DNA of 64,000 bases, from NCBI GenBank assembly GCA_021841935.1, contig JAKCDL010000002.1, positions 62,001 to 126,000 on the forward strand, written 5' to 3'. The notes under the pieces are model-generated. The model had not been told where the DNA came from, searched no databases, and saw nothing but the letters and a program-made list of their open reading frames with translations. The position numbers and the translations under genes were made by a program. Source of the DNA: Actinomycetes bacterium. GTDB taxonomy: Bacteria; Actinomycetota; Acidimicrobiia; Acidimicrobiales; Acidimicrobiaceae. Below are positions 54,205 to 62,646 of the stretch, one piece after another (position 1 is the first letter of the stretch; each line of letters begins with the position of its first letter).

Positions 54205-54429
54205 CTGTCAAAGCCGAAAGAGGATGCGATCCTACTCGAAGGGACGGTCGTAGAGCCCCTTCCTAATGCAATGTTTCGAGTTGAACTTGATAATGGACAT
54301 AAGGTTCTTGCCCATAGTTCGGGAAAGATGCGAATGCACCGAATTCGTATTTTGCCAGGGGATCGAGTTCAAATTGAATTGACGCCCTATGACCTCACCC
54401 GAGGTCGGATTACATATAGGTATCGCTAG
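54205..54429 (+). CDS. infA: Translation initiation factor IF-1, apparently with a CTG start
   Basis: A 74-residue S1-type OB-fold factor that occupies the A site during initiation. The conserved body is [40 protein letters not shown] and [15 protein letters not shown]. No ATG, GTG or TTG fits the expected N-terminus. AAGGAG (54193-54198) sits six bases before CTG 54205, which opens the standard SKPKEDAI sequence. In-frame GTG 54160 and TTG 54166 would add 13-15 residues through a hairpin and the ribosome-binding site. The common HISGKM is HSSGKM here. Confidence 0.9.
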   Translation: MSKPKEDAILLEGTVVEPLPNAMFRVELDNGHKVLAHSSGKMRMHRIRILPGDRVQIELTPYDLTRGRITYRYR

Positions 54430-54484
54430 TCTTCTTCGCGAAGAGTAGCGATCATTGAATCTTTCAAGATCGAAAGAGATTGTT

Positions 54485-54598
54485 ATGAAGGTTAGACCTA
54501 GCGTCAAAACTATCTGTGAAAAGTGTAAGGTAATTCGTCGGCACGGAGTCGTGCTGGTGATTTGCGAAAACCCAAGACACAAGCAACGACAGGGATAA
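54485..54598 (+). CDS. rpmJ: 50S ribosomal protein L36
   Basis: A 37-residue zinc ribbon protein. Ligands C11, C14, C27 and H32 lie in [20 protein letters not shown] and [11 protein letters not shown] 54485 follows GAAAGAGATT. It is in its usual place between infA and rpsM. Confidence 0.95.
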   Translation: MKVRPSVKTICEKCKVIRRHGVVLVICENPRHKQRQG

Positions 54599-54602
54599 AG
54601 TA

Positions 54603-54980
54603 ATGGCACGAATAGCCGGAGTAGACATTCCAAGAGAGAAGCGTGTAGAGATCTCTCTCACGTACATATTTGGAATTGGACTGACCACCTCGCAGAAGAT
54701 TCTTTCTGCAACGGGCATCGACCCGAATACTAGAGTCCGCAATTTGACGGATGAAGAAGTTACGCAGCTGCGTGCTTACATTGATGCAAATTACAAGGTT
54801 GAGGGCGACCTACGTCGAGAGGTGTCTCAGGATATCAAGCGGAAGCAAGAGATCGGATGCTATCAGGGCCTCCGTCATCGCAAGGGACTTCCAGTTCGAG
54901 GCCAAAGAACACATACCAATGCTCGAACGCGCAAGGGACCAAAGAAGACAGTCGCAGGAAAGAAGAAGGTAAAGCGCTAG
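54603..54980 (+). CDS. rpsM: 30S ribosomal protein S13
   Basis: 30S head protein bridging to the large subunit. [39 protein letters not shown] and [20 protein letters not shown] are diagnostic. 125 residues. AGGGAT precedes ATG. Confidence 0.97.
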   Translation: MARIAGVDIPREKRVEISLTYIFGIGLTTSQKILSATGIDPNTRVRNLTDEEVTQLRAYIDANYKVEGDLRREVSQDIKRKQEIGCYQGLRHRKGLPVRGQRTHTNARTRKGPKKTVAGKKKVKR

Positions 54981-55014
54981 TCCGCTTACTTTTATTTGTA
55001 ACTAAGGAGCATCA

Positions 55015-55413
55015 ATGGCTAAGCCTAAGCCAGCTGGTCGAAGGATTAAAAAGAAAGAGCGTAAAAATATCGCTCATGGGGTTGCCCACATTCATTCATC
55101 CTTCAACAACACTATCGTATCAATAACTGACCCTGAAGGAAATGTAATTTCGTGGGGATCCGCAGGTAACGTAGGTTTTAAGGGTTCACGTAAGTCAACT
55201 CCTTTCGCCGCTCAGCTCGCTGCGGAAGCGGCAGCTAAGAGAGCGGTTGAACACGGCGTTCGCCGAGTTGACGTTCTTCTCAAGGGTCCTGGTTCAGGTC
55301 GCGACACTGCGCATCGCGCTATAGCGAACGCAGGGATTGAAATAGTTTCGGTTCGTGACGTTACACCGACGCCTCACAACGGTTGCCGGCCTAAGAAGCG
55401 TCGCAGGGTATAG
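55015..55413 (+). CDS. rpsK: 30S ribosomal protein S11
   Basis: Platform protein near the E site. [40 protein letters not shown] and [18 protein letters not shown] are family signatures. 132 residues. TAAGGAG lies just upstream. Confidence 0.97.
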   Translation: MAKPKPAGRRIKKKERKNIAHGVAHIHSSFNNTIVSITDPEGNVISWGSAGNVGFKGSRKSTPFAAQLAAEAAAKRAVEHGVRRVDVLLKGPGSGRDTAHRAIANAGIEIVSVRDVTPTPHNGCRPKKRRRV

Positions 55414-55436
55414 GTAATTCAAGGAGAAGATGAAAA

Positions 55437-56057
55437 GTGGCACGTTACACCGGCCCTGTATGTAGATTATGTCGCCGTGAGCGCGAAAAGTTGTTCCTCA
55501 AAGGTTCGAAGTGCGAGACTCATTGCCCACTAGAGAAGAGAAACTATCCTCCAGGTGAGCACGGTCGCGACCGTAGCCGACAAGGTTCAGAGTACCTGAC
55601 GCAGCTTCGTGAAAAGCAGAAGGCACGCCGTATCTATGGCGTACTCGAAAAGCAATTTAGAAATATGTTTGAAGAGGCTTCGCGTCAAGACGGCATTACA
55701 GGTGAGAATTTGTTGAGGCTCCTTGAGATGCGTCTTGACAACGTATGCTATCGAGCTGGTTGGGGCGTTTCGAGGTCTCAATCTCGTCAGTTCGTTCGTC
55801 ACGGTTTTGTTACCGTCAACGGTCGAAAGGCGACCATTCCTTCGATGAGACTCCGGAAGGGTGATGTCGTAGCACTCACTCCGCACGCTAAGGATCTCGC
55901 CGTAGTTGAGGAGTCGATAAGCCGTGGAATTAGGGTACCAGATTGGTTGACGGTTGGTGATGATCACCGTTCGGTCGAGGTTACGAATCCACCATTGCGT
56001 GAGCAGATCACTACTGACGTTCGCGAGCAGCTAATCGTCGAACTCTATTCGAAGTAA
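55437..56057 (+). CDS. rpsD: 30S ribosomal protein S4, zinc-binding type
   Basis: Primary 16S rRNA-binding protein. C9, C12, C26 and C30 near the N-terminus form a zinc site (VCRLCRRE, KCETHC). The S4 RNA-binding domain has RLDNVCYRAGWGVSRSQSRQ and FVRHGFVTVNGRK. The start is GTG 55437, seven bases after AAGGAGAAG. 206 residues. It lies in the alpha operon before rpoA. Confidence 0.97.
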   Translation: MARYTGPVCRLCRREREKLFLKGSKCETHCPLEKRNYPPGEHGRDRSRQGSEYLTQLREKQKARRIYGVLEKQFRNMFEEASRQDGITGENLLRLLEMRLDNVCYRAGWGVSRSQSRQFVRHGFVTVNGRKATIPSMRLRKGDVVALTPHAKDLAVVEESISRGIRVPDWLTVGDDHRSVEVTNPPLREQITTDVREQLIVELYSK

Positions 56058-56077
56058 TCGAACTCATAGGAGAAAAG

Positions 56078-57016
56078 ATGCTCTTTATACAGAGACCTAC
56101 AGTTGAAGAAGCTTCGGAAGAGGTCAATAATCGGCAAAAGTTTGCGATCGGCCCTCTAGAGCCTGGTTTCGGTCACACACTCGGAAACGCTTTGCGTCGT
56201 GTCTTGCTTTCTTCAATTCCTGGATCTGCCATCGTTGAAGTTCGCTTTGACGATGCTCTCCATGAGTTCGCGACTCTTTCGGGTGTCAAAGAAGATGTAT
56301 TGGAGATCATTTTGAATCTCAAAGACGTCGTTGTTCGTTCGGAAACCGATGAACCCGTGACAATTCGTTTGGATGTTCGTGGTCCAGGAGTTGTACGAGC
56401 CGGTGATTTTCAGGTGACAGCTGACATTGAAATCGTGAACCCCGAGCTTCAAATTGCCACTCTGTCGGATAAAGGCCGCCTGGCCTTCGATGCAATCGTG
56501 GAAAAGGGTAAGGGTTACAAGAGCGCTGATTCGAGCCGTAACGCAAACGTGATCGGTCGGATCCCTATGGATGCTCTTTACTCACCCCTTAGAAGAGTTG
56601 CTATAGACGTTACGGCAACCGCTGGTGAGCAGTCAAGAGACTACGATCGCCTTGTGCTCGATATCGAGACTGACGGTTCAATTACGCCCCGTGAAGCTCT
56701 CGCCTCCGCAGGCGATACGCTTCGCTCGCTCTCGACGATTATTGCTGAGATGAGCGACGCTCCTCTTGGCTTAGCGCTGACGGAGACACCAGTGATTGAG
56801 TCGAGGTCGCCTGATCTAGATCTTCCGATCGAGGATCTAGAACTAACGGAGAGGCCGAGAAACTGTCTCAAGCGGGCTCAAGTAAATACGATCGGTGAGC
56901 TTCTTTCGAAGACCAACGATGATCTTTTAGCTATAACAAATTTTGGACAAAAGTCCCTTGATGAGGTCGTTTCTCGTCTTCACGAACGAGGACTGTCCTT
57001 GAGGAAGAGAGATTAA
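56078..57016 (+). CDS. rpoA: DNA-directed RNA polymerase subunit alpha
   Basis: Assembly platform for the polymerase. The N-terminal domain carries [20 protein letters not shown] and [18 protein letters not shown]; the C-terminal domain has [20 protein letters not shown] and [20 protein letters not shown] for UP-element and activator contact. 312 residues. AGGAG precedes ATG. rplQ begins one base after the stop. Confidence 0.97.
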   Translation: MLFIQRPTVEEASEEVNNRQKFAIGPLEPGFGHTLGNALRRVLLSSIPGSAIVEVRFDDALHEFATLSGVKEDVLEIILNLKDVVVRSETDEPVTIRLDVRGPGVVRAGDFQVTADIEIVNPELQIATLSDKGRLAFDAIVEKGKGYKSADSSRNANVIGRIPMDALYSPLRRVAIDVTATAGEQSRDYDRLVLDIETDGSITPREALASAGDTLRSLSTIIAEMSDAPLGLALTETPVIESRSPDLDLPIEDLELTERPRNCLKRAQVNTIGELLSKTNDDLLAITNFGQKSLDEVVSRLHERGLSLRKRD

Positions 57017-57017
57017 T

Positions 57018-57371
57018 ATGCCGGGTAGACCTAAGCAGGGTCGCCGTTTTGGTGGCGACGCTAAACATCAAAAGGCGATTATGGCCAACTTGGCAGCATC
57101 ATTGTTTGCTGCTGAGTCGATAACAACCACGGAAGCAAAGGCTAAAGCTTTGCGTCCCGTAGCAGAGAAGCTTATAACCAAGGCGAAGCGTGGCGGTTTG
57201 CATAATCACCGCGAGCTAGTTGCGTACCTTCGAGACAAGGATATGGCTCAAAAGTTGATCGTTGAGATCGCAGAGCGATATGCTGATCGTCCGGGTGGAT
57301 ATACGCGAATTCTCAAGAAGGGTCCACGTCAAGGTGATAACGCGCCTATGGCAGTGATCGAACTGGTTTAG
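57018..57371 (+). CDS. rplQ: 50S ribosomal protein L17
   Basis: Exit-tunnel protein. [40 protein letters not shown] and [20 protein letters not shown] match the family. 117 residues. A terminator follows. Confidence 0.97.
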   Translation: MPGRPKQGRRFGGDAKHQKAIMANLAASLFAAESITTTEAKAKALRPVAEKLITKAKRGGLHNHRELVAYLRDKDMAQKLIVEIAERYADRPGGYTRILKKGPRQGDNAPMAVIELV

Positions 57372-57383
57372 TTCATCAATTTG

Positions 57384-57416
57384 AATGGGTGGTGCTCAAG
57401 GGCATCACCCATTTTT
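57384..57416 (+). terminator. Intrinsic terminator after rplQ
   Basis: AATGGGTGGTG (57384-57394) pairs with CATCACCCATT (57403-57413) with one G-U, an 8-base loop, and a run of five T residues. It separates the alpha operon from truA, only 18 bases before the truA start, so read-through or a close promoter must supply truA. Confidence 0.85.
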
Positions 57417-57434
57417 CATTTAAGGAAGAGTTGA

Positions 57435-58265
57435 TTGTCGTTTAGTAGAGTTGCTGTTGAATTTTCATACGACGGTGGATCGTTTTTCGGTTATGCCCGC
57501 CAAAATGATCAGATAACGGTTCAGGGCACGATCGAGGCGGCGTTGGAAACTCTCTTTGGCGTGCCGATAGATACCGTGGTTGCCGGACGGACGGATCGGG
57601 GTGTTCACGCTGATTCTCAATTTTTAAGCTTTGACAACCCCTTTTCTAGAGATCTTGATGAGGTGAGGATTCGACGTTCTCTTGATCGTCTGTGTGGAGA
57701 TGCAATCGCAGTTCGAAGAGTGCACTTTGTGGATGATCGTTTTCATGCGCGCTTTTCAGCTGTAGCTCGACGTTATCGCTATGTGTTCGCCAGTGAGGGC
57801 GCACTTGCTCCATATGAGCGCCATCTTGCGTGGGAAGTCTCTGGTTACATTGACTATGGTGCCCTGCATGAAGCTTCGAAATCAATTTGCGGTGAACGTA
57901 ACTTTGCAGCCTTCTGTCGCAAGGATCCCAATGGTGGATCTCTGTGGCGACGGGTTGATGAGGTTTCGCTCTATCTGCGAGAAGGTGGTCGTTATGCAAT
58001 TGAGATCGAGGCTAATGCATTTTGTCATCAGATGATTCGATCTCTAGTTGCTTATCTGATTGCCATTGGAAGTGGGAAGCTTGCAGCCGATAGCTTTGCT
58101 CGTCTCTTCGATTTGCAGTCTCGTGCAAATGGGATTGATCTTGCTCCTCCATCGCCGCTCTCCCTTGTCGCAGTACGGTACCCCGAGCCCTATGGAGAGA
58201 TTTCGAGTAGTTATTCATCCTTAGGTGAGCTACTTTGGTGCGTTCGAGACGCAAACGGTGGGTAA
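57435..58265 (+). CDS. truA: tRNA pseudouridine(38-40) synthase TruA
   Basis: Modifies the anticodon arm of several tRNAs. The catalytic aspartate is D54 in AGRTDRGVHADSQFLSF, and RFHARFSAVARRYRYVF and FCHQMIRSLVAYLIAIG are conserved. TTG 57435 follows AAGGAAGAG closely. 276 residues, normal. The rplQ-truA-rplM order is common in Gram-positive bacteria. Confidence 0.95.
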   Translation: MSFSRVAVEFSYDGGSFFGYARQNDQITVQGTIEAALETLFGVPIDTVVAGRTDRGVHADSQFLSFDNPFSRDLDEVRIRRSLDRLCGDAIAVRRVHFVDDRFHARFSAVARRYRYVFASEGALAPYERHLAWEVSGYIDYGALHEASKSICGERNFAAFCRKDPNGGSLWRRVDEVSLYLREGGRYAIEIEANAFCHQMIRSLVAYLIAIGSGKLAADSFARLFDLQSRANGIDLAPPSPLSLVAVRYPEPYGEISSSYSSLGELLWCVRDANGG

Positions 58266-58280
58266 TACCCATCGATAGGC

Positions 58281-58286
58281 TATAAT
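58281..58286 (+). promoter_or_regulatory. Consensus -10 element upstream of rplM
   Basis: TATAAT inside TAGGCTATAATG matches the housekeeping -10 consensus 66 bases before the rplM start. The -35 region 16-17 bases upstream (TGGGTA) is poor, so a full promoter is likely but not proven. Confidence 0.5.
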
Positions 58287-58300
58287 GTACGTCTGTGTCT

Positions 58301-58316
58301 GTTGCCGCTTGGCAAC
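58301..58316 (+). promoter_or_regulatory. Hairpin in the rplM 5' untranslated region
   Basis: GTTGCC-GCTT-GGCAAC is a perfect 6-bp stem with a tetraloop between the TATAAT element and the rplM start. Autogenous control by L13 at its own leader is known in other bacteria, but no consensus match can be claimed. Confidence 0.4.
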
Positions 58317-58351
58317 CCTACACGTATTTCAACTAAGAAATTTGTGAGATT

Positions 58352-58804
58352 ATGCGTACATTTTCAACTAAGCCAGCGGAGATTACTCGCAAGTGGTTCG
58401 TAGTCGATGCCGAAGGAATGGTCCTCGGCAGATTAGCAACTGAAGTTGCTCGTGTGCTTCGTGGTAAGCATAACCCTTATTTTGCTCCACATTTGGACAC
58501 TGGCGATCATGTTATTATCATTAACGCCGATAAGGTTGTGCTTACGTCCAACAAAGCTGAGCGCAAGTTTGCCTATCGCCACTCTGGCTACCCAGGTGGT
58601 CTAAGAACCGATCGCTATACCGATCTTCTTGCAACAAAGCCAGTATTCGTTGTTGAAAAGGCGATAAAGGGAATGCTCCCTAAGAATCGCTTGGGCGCAG
58701 CGATGTTTACGAAATTGAAGGTATACGCAGGACCCACTCATCCACATGCGGCTCAGATGCCTGAGCCAATGGCAATCGATGGCGCGATTCGCGCAAGTCG
58801 TTAG
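58352..58804 (+). CDS. rplM: 50S ribosomal protein L13
   Basis: Early-assembly large-subunit protein. [40 protein letters not shown] and [19 protein letters not shown] are diagnostic. 150 residues. rpsI follows after 12 bases. Confidence 0.97.
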   Translation: MRTFSTKPAEITRKWFVVDAEGMVLGRLATEVARVLRGKHNPYFAPHLDTGDHVIIINADKVVLTSNKAERKFAYRHSGYPGGLRTDRYTDLLATKPVFVVEKAIKGMLPKNRLGAAMFTKLKVYAGPTHPHAAQMPEPMAIDGAIRASR

Positions 58805-58816
58805 GAGTTATTGAAA

Positions 58817-59212
58817 ATGGCAGCAGCAGTTTTGGCTAACGCAACGGGAAGAAGAAAGTCAGCGGTCGCCCGAGTTAGGCTTCGTGCTGGCGAAGGAAAG
58901 ATCACATGCAACAAGCGTGGCTTCGAAGAGTACTTCGGGGCCGCGAGCTTGAGGCAACATGCAGCAGAACCACTGCGTATCGCGAATGTGTTATCAAACT
59001 ACGATATCGACGCTACGTTAGATGGTGGCGGTGTCGCAGGTCAGGCCGGAGCTCTAAGGCTCGGTATCGCTCGAGCTCTCATTGAGCTCGATCCAGAGAT
59101 GCGTCCGATTTTGAAGAAGGCTGGACTCCTTACCCGTGACGCGCGCGAGAAGGAATCCAAGAAATACGGCCTCAAGAAGGCCCGTAAGGCTCCTCAGTAC
59201 TCAAAGCGTTAA
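58817..59212 (+). CDS. rpsI: 30S ribosomal protein S9
   Basis: 30S head protein whose C-terminal tail touches P-site t[23 protein letters not shown] and [10 protein letters not shown]-type [20 protein letters not shown] with the terminal PQYSKR are classic. ATG 58817 has AGGAG nine bases upstream; TTG 58811 is too close to it. 131 residues. Confidence 0.97.
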   Translation: MAAAVLANATGRRKSAVARVRLRAGEGKITCNKRGFEEYFGAASLRQHAAEPLRIANVLSNYDIDATLDGGGVAGQAGALRLGIARALIELDPEMRPILKKAGLLTRDAREKESKKYGLKKARKAPQYSKR

Positions 59213-59213
59213 T

Positions 59214-60521
59214 ATGCTCGAATTTGGTACAGATGGTGTACGTGGTAAAGCGAACTCAGAACTTACTTCTGAGTTCGCTTTACGTTTAGGTAAGGCTGTT
59301 GCATCGGTACTTCCTGGCTCTACGTTTTTAGTGGGTAGAGATACGAGAATCTCAGGGACTATGCTTCAGTCAGCTTTTTCGGCTGGAATTGCATCAATGG
59401 GGTCAATGGTTCTCGACCTAGGAGTTATTCCGTCTCCAGGAGTCTCTTTCCTTGCATCAAAGTTACGTCTCAGCGGTGCAGTGATTTCGGCATCACATAA
59501 CCCATTCTACGACAATGGAATCAAGATCATTGGAGTCGGTGGCGCCAAACTCGATACTGCAATTGAGCGGGAGATTGAAAGTCGAACTCGAACCGATCTA
59601 GTAGTTGGTGAATCGGTTGGTACCATAACCGATGCTAGACACCTTGCTAGTGACTACGTCGATTACTTGAGCTCGGTTGAGCTCGTAGGTGACTTGAGTG
59701 GATTGAAGGTGGTTCTTGATTGTGCCAATGGAGCCTCCTCTAACTATGCCCGTAGAGTTTTCGAATCCTATGGAGCTACAGCAGTGCTGGTATCAGACCA
59801 GCCAAATGGCGTCAATATTAATTTGAACTGCGGCTCTACCCACATCGATCAATTGTCAAGTGCAGTTGTGGCAGAAGGGGCTGATCTTGGTCTTGCCTTT
59901 GATGGCGATGCAGATCGAGTTTTAGCTGTAGACGCGGCTGGACGTTCACTCGACGGTGATGTCATTATGGGCTACATTGCTACCTTCCTTCAAGGACGGG
60001 GCTTTCTGCGACACAGTGGAATTGCGCTGACGGTGATGAGTAACTTAGGCCTCAAGCGCTTTTTGTCATCGGTGGGTATAGTTTCGATTGAGACACCCGT
60101 GGGAGACCGAAATGTCTTTGAAGCCATGGAGCGCTATGACTATGTTCTCGGAGGAGAACAAAGTGGCCATATCATTCTTCGTGACATCGCATCCACTGGC
60201 GATGGGATGTTGACCGGGCTTATCTTCGCATCAGCTCTTTTGTCACAGACGGACGGATTGTCAAAGGGAGTTAGGTCACTATACCAGCCTTTCCCTCAGA
60301 TATTGAAGAATGTTCGCGTTGAAAGCGGTGCAAGTCAGAAAGTAGCTTCGCTTGCTGGCGAGATAGAGAGCGCTCAAGGGAGGCTTGGGGATTCGGGGCG
60401 TATTCTCATTCGTCCAAGTGGCACCGAACCACTAGTGCGCATTATGGTTGAAGCGCAGGATCGTACCCTGGCCGATGAATTAGTTGAACACTTTGTGCGA
60501 CTGATCTCGAATGGCAAGTAA
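59214..60521 (+). CDS. glmM: Phosphoglucosamine mutase
   Basis: Converts glucosamine-6-phosphate to glucosamine-1-phosphate for UDP-GlcNAc. ATG 59214 gives MLEFGTDGVRGKAN, the expected N-terminus, one base after rpsI; the longer frame from within rpsI is out of register with homology. The phosphoserine is S94 in AVISASHNPFYDNGIKI, the metal loop is DGDADR, and the phosphate-binding loop is RPSGTEPLVRIMVEA. 435 residues. Functions with glmS downstream. Confidence 0.96.
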   Translation: MLEFGTDGVRGKANSELTSEFALRLGKAVASVLPGSTFLVGRDTRISGTMLQSAFSAGIASMGSMVLDLGVIPSPGVSFLASKLRLSGAVISASHNPFYDNGIKIIGVGGAKLDTAIEREIESRTRTDLVVGESVGTITDARHLASDYVDYLSSVELVGDLSGLKVVLDCANGASSNYARRVFESYGATAVLVSDQPNGVNINLNCGSTHIDQLSSAVVAEGADLGLAFDGDADRVLAVDAAGRSLDGDVIMGYIATFLQGRGFLRHSGIALTVMSNLGLKRFLSSVGIVSIETPVGDRNVFEAMERYDYVLGGEQSGHIILRDIASTGDGMLTGLIFASALLSQTDGLSKGVRSLYQPFPQILKNVRVESGASQKVASLAGEIESAQGRLGDSGRILIRPSGTEPLVRIMVEAQDRTLADELVEHFVRLISNGK

Positions 60522-60699
60522 CCCTCGAGTTATATCCGATTGCGGAGATCTTTCGTTATAAGGGCCGAGACCATTTCTTTTCCTCAGATGGTTATTGGGT
60601 TATCGATTGACCTAAATTGAGATATGGATTTCCGATTTTTTAGGTGAACTTGAAGGTGTCATAGGACGATAACCATTCCAAACGGACGGGAGCACAATT

Positions 60700-62547
60700 A
60701 TGTGTGGCATTATTGGCGTGGTTGGAGAAGGATCCCACGCGAAGCAATTGACTGATGGCCTACGACGGCTTGAGTACCGCGGTTACGACTCGGCGGGCTT
60801 AGTTGTGACTTTTTCCGACGGAGAGATGCAGCGTCGAAGGGTTGCAAATGGCAAAAACTCTTTGAGCGAATTAGAGCTTGAGACGAGTGAAATTTCCTCG
60901 GAGAGCATCGTATCTGGTATTGGCCACACTAGATGGGCGACCCATGGTCGTCCGTCGCTGCCAAATGCTCATCCGCACCTTGACTGCTCAGAGAGACTTG
61001 CAGTAATTCAGAATGGAATTGTTGAGAATTACGCCGAGCTCAAGGTGGAACTCATTGAAAAGGGGCATATCTTTTCATCGGAGACTGACACCGAAGTAAT
61101 CTCGCACCTCCTTGAAGATGAGATGCGAACCGGGGTAACTCTCCTTGAGGCCGTTAAAAGATCTGCGCTAAGGATGCGCGGTGCTATGTCATTCGTGGCT
61201 CTTTCGCTCGATGCGGTCGGTGAGTTAGTTGGATTTAAGCGAATGGCCCCTATGATCATCGGAACGAATGGGGACCAGTGGTTCATCGCTTCAGATATTC
61301 CTGCCATTCTCGATCAAGCTACGTCGTTTTTTCATCTCGAAGATGACTCAGTCGCAAGCATCACCAAGTCAGGAGTTGAAGTCTTCGCCAAAGATGGCAG
61401 TAGGTCTGAAATGACTGAGTTCGTCGTTGATTGGACGCTTGATTCGGCCGAAAAGGCGGGATACGAAGACTTTATGTCGAAAGAGATCTTTGAGCAACCA
61501 GGCGCCCTGAGAGATACTTTAGCAGGAAGGCTGAGGGGTAGTGGTGAGATTGAATTTGATGAGACTTCGATCTCCAATGATGACCTGGCGCGGATCAACA
61601 AAGTATTTATAGTCGCTTGTGGAACTTCGTTTCATGCCGGCATGGTCGCTAAATATGCGATCGAGCACTGGACAAAAATGCCCGTTGAACTAGACATCTC
61701 ATCAGAATTTCGATATAGAGATCCAGTGGTAGATGAGAGGACCCTGGTGGTGGCTGTATCTCAAAGCGGCGAAACTCTCGATACCTTAGCTGCATTGCAT
61801 GAGGCTAAGAACCTTGGTGCTCAGACAATCGCAGTCTGCAACGTCGTTGGTTCATCAATGGCCCGTCTCGCTGACTCGGTTCTCTACACAAGGGCGGGAC
61901 CGGAGGTAGGAGTTGCTGCTACCAAGACCCATACTGCACAAATCGGTGCCCTTCTTCTTCTGGCTCTAAAACTAAGCCGGATTAAGGGTCAGCTCTTTCC
62001 AAGTGAGATCGATGGGCTCTATCAGGAGTTGATTGAGATCCCTTCGAAGATCGAAGAAGTTCTCGATAAGTGGGACTCAATTCGTTCTGTAGCTCAGACA
62101 TTTTCCGAAAGGGAACGTTTTTACTTTATAGGACGGCATGTGGGATTTCCAGTGGCCCTAGAGGGTGCGCTGAAGCTCAAGGAGATTTCATATTTGCCTG
62201 CAGAAGGTTATCCCGCTGGAGAGTTGAAGCATGGACCTATCGCAATGTTGGATAAGAATGCTGTTGTAATAGCCATGGCCTCGAAGACGCGCCTGTTCGA
62301 GAAGATCGTTTCAAATATCGAAGAGGTTCGAGCGCGCGATTCTGCTGTAATTGTCATAGGTAACAGCGGAAGCGAATCGGTTATTAGGGAGGGAGAGTAC
62401 TTTATTGAGGTTCCTCAAGTTCACCCACTGCTAGCTCCGCTCGTAGACGTCGTTCCTTTGCAGATATTTGCTTACCATATGGCACGAATCCACGGCGAAG
62501 ATGTTGATCGACCCCGAAACCTTGCCAAAACCGTGACAGTTGAGTAG
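60700..62547 (+). CDS. glmS: Glutamine-fructose-6-phosphate aminotransferase (isomerizing)
   Basis: Makes glucosamine-6-phosphate from fructose-6-phosphate and glutamine. MCGIIGVVGEGSHAKQ places the Ntn nucleophile Cys2 at the N-terminus; GIGHTRWATHGRPSLPNAHP binds glutamine. Two SIS domains follow (VACGTSFHAGMVAKY, AVSQSGETLDTLAAL, YLPAEGYPAGELKHGPIAML). The C-terminus PRNLAKTVTVE is canonical. 615 residues. The 178-base gap after glmM shows no recognisable RNA switch; glmS-ribozyme features were not found. Confidence 0.97.
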   Translation: MCGIIGVVGEGSHAKQLTDGLRRLEYRGYDSAGLVVTFSDGEMQRRRVANGKNSLSELELETSEISSESIVSGIGHTRWATHGRPSLPNAHPHLDCSERLAVIQNGIVENYAELKVELIEKGHIFSSETDTEVISHLLEDEMRTGVTLLEAVKRSALRMRGAMSFVALSLDAVGELVGFKRMAPMIIGTNGDQWFIASDIPAILDQATSFFHLEDDSVASITKSGVEVFAKDGSRSEMTEFVVDWTLDSAEKAGYEDFMSKEIFEQPGALRDTLAGRLRGSGEIEFDETSISNDDLARINKVFIVACGTSFHAGMVAKYAIEHWTKMPVELDISSEFRYRDPVVDERTLVVAVSQSGETLDTLAALHEAKNLGAQTIAVCNVVGSSMARLADSVLYTRAGPEVGVAATKTHTAQIGALLLLALKLSRIKGQLFPSEIDGLYQELIEIPSKIEEVLDKWDSIRSVAQTFSERERFYFIGRHVGFPVALEGALKLKEISYLPAEGYPAGELKHGPIAMLDKNAVVIAMASKTRLFEKIVSNIEEVRARDSAVIVIGNSGSESVIREGEYFIEVPQVHPLLAPLVDVVPLQIFAYHMARIHGEDVDRPRNLAKTVTVE

Positions 62548-62576
62548 GTCTTCGAAATCTTTTGAAGTTGAAGTCG

Positions 62577-62618
62577 AATAGACAAGGGGCGCTTGACGAA
62601 AAGCGCCCCTTGTCTATT
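62577..62618. terminator. Bidirectional terminator between glmS and the repeat protein
   Basis: A perfect 18-bp stem (62577-62594 with 62601-62618) with a 6-base loop. On both strands the stem ends in AT-rich sequence (TATTT forward, TATTC reverse), so it may serve both convergent genes. It is the longest perfect hairpin seen in the window. Confidence 0.8.
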
Positions 62619-62646
62619 TAGAGACTGCGAATCTGATTTGGGTTGG

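Noticed and set aside
59136-59213. Upstream extension of glmM into rpsI
   Set aside because: The 26 extra residues are an out-of-frame reading of rpsI; ATG 59214 begins the conserved protein.
60522-60699. glmS ribozyme upstream of glmS
   Set aside because: I could not find the conserved core or double pseudoknot pairings in this 178-base gap, and the ribozyme is mainly a Firmicutes feature.
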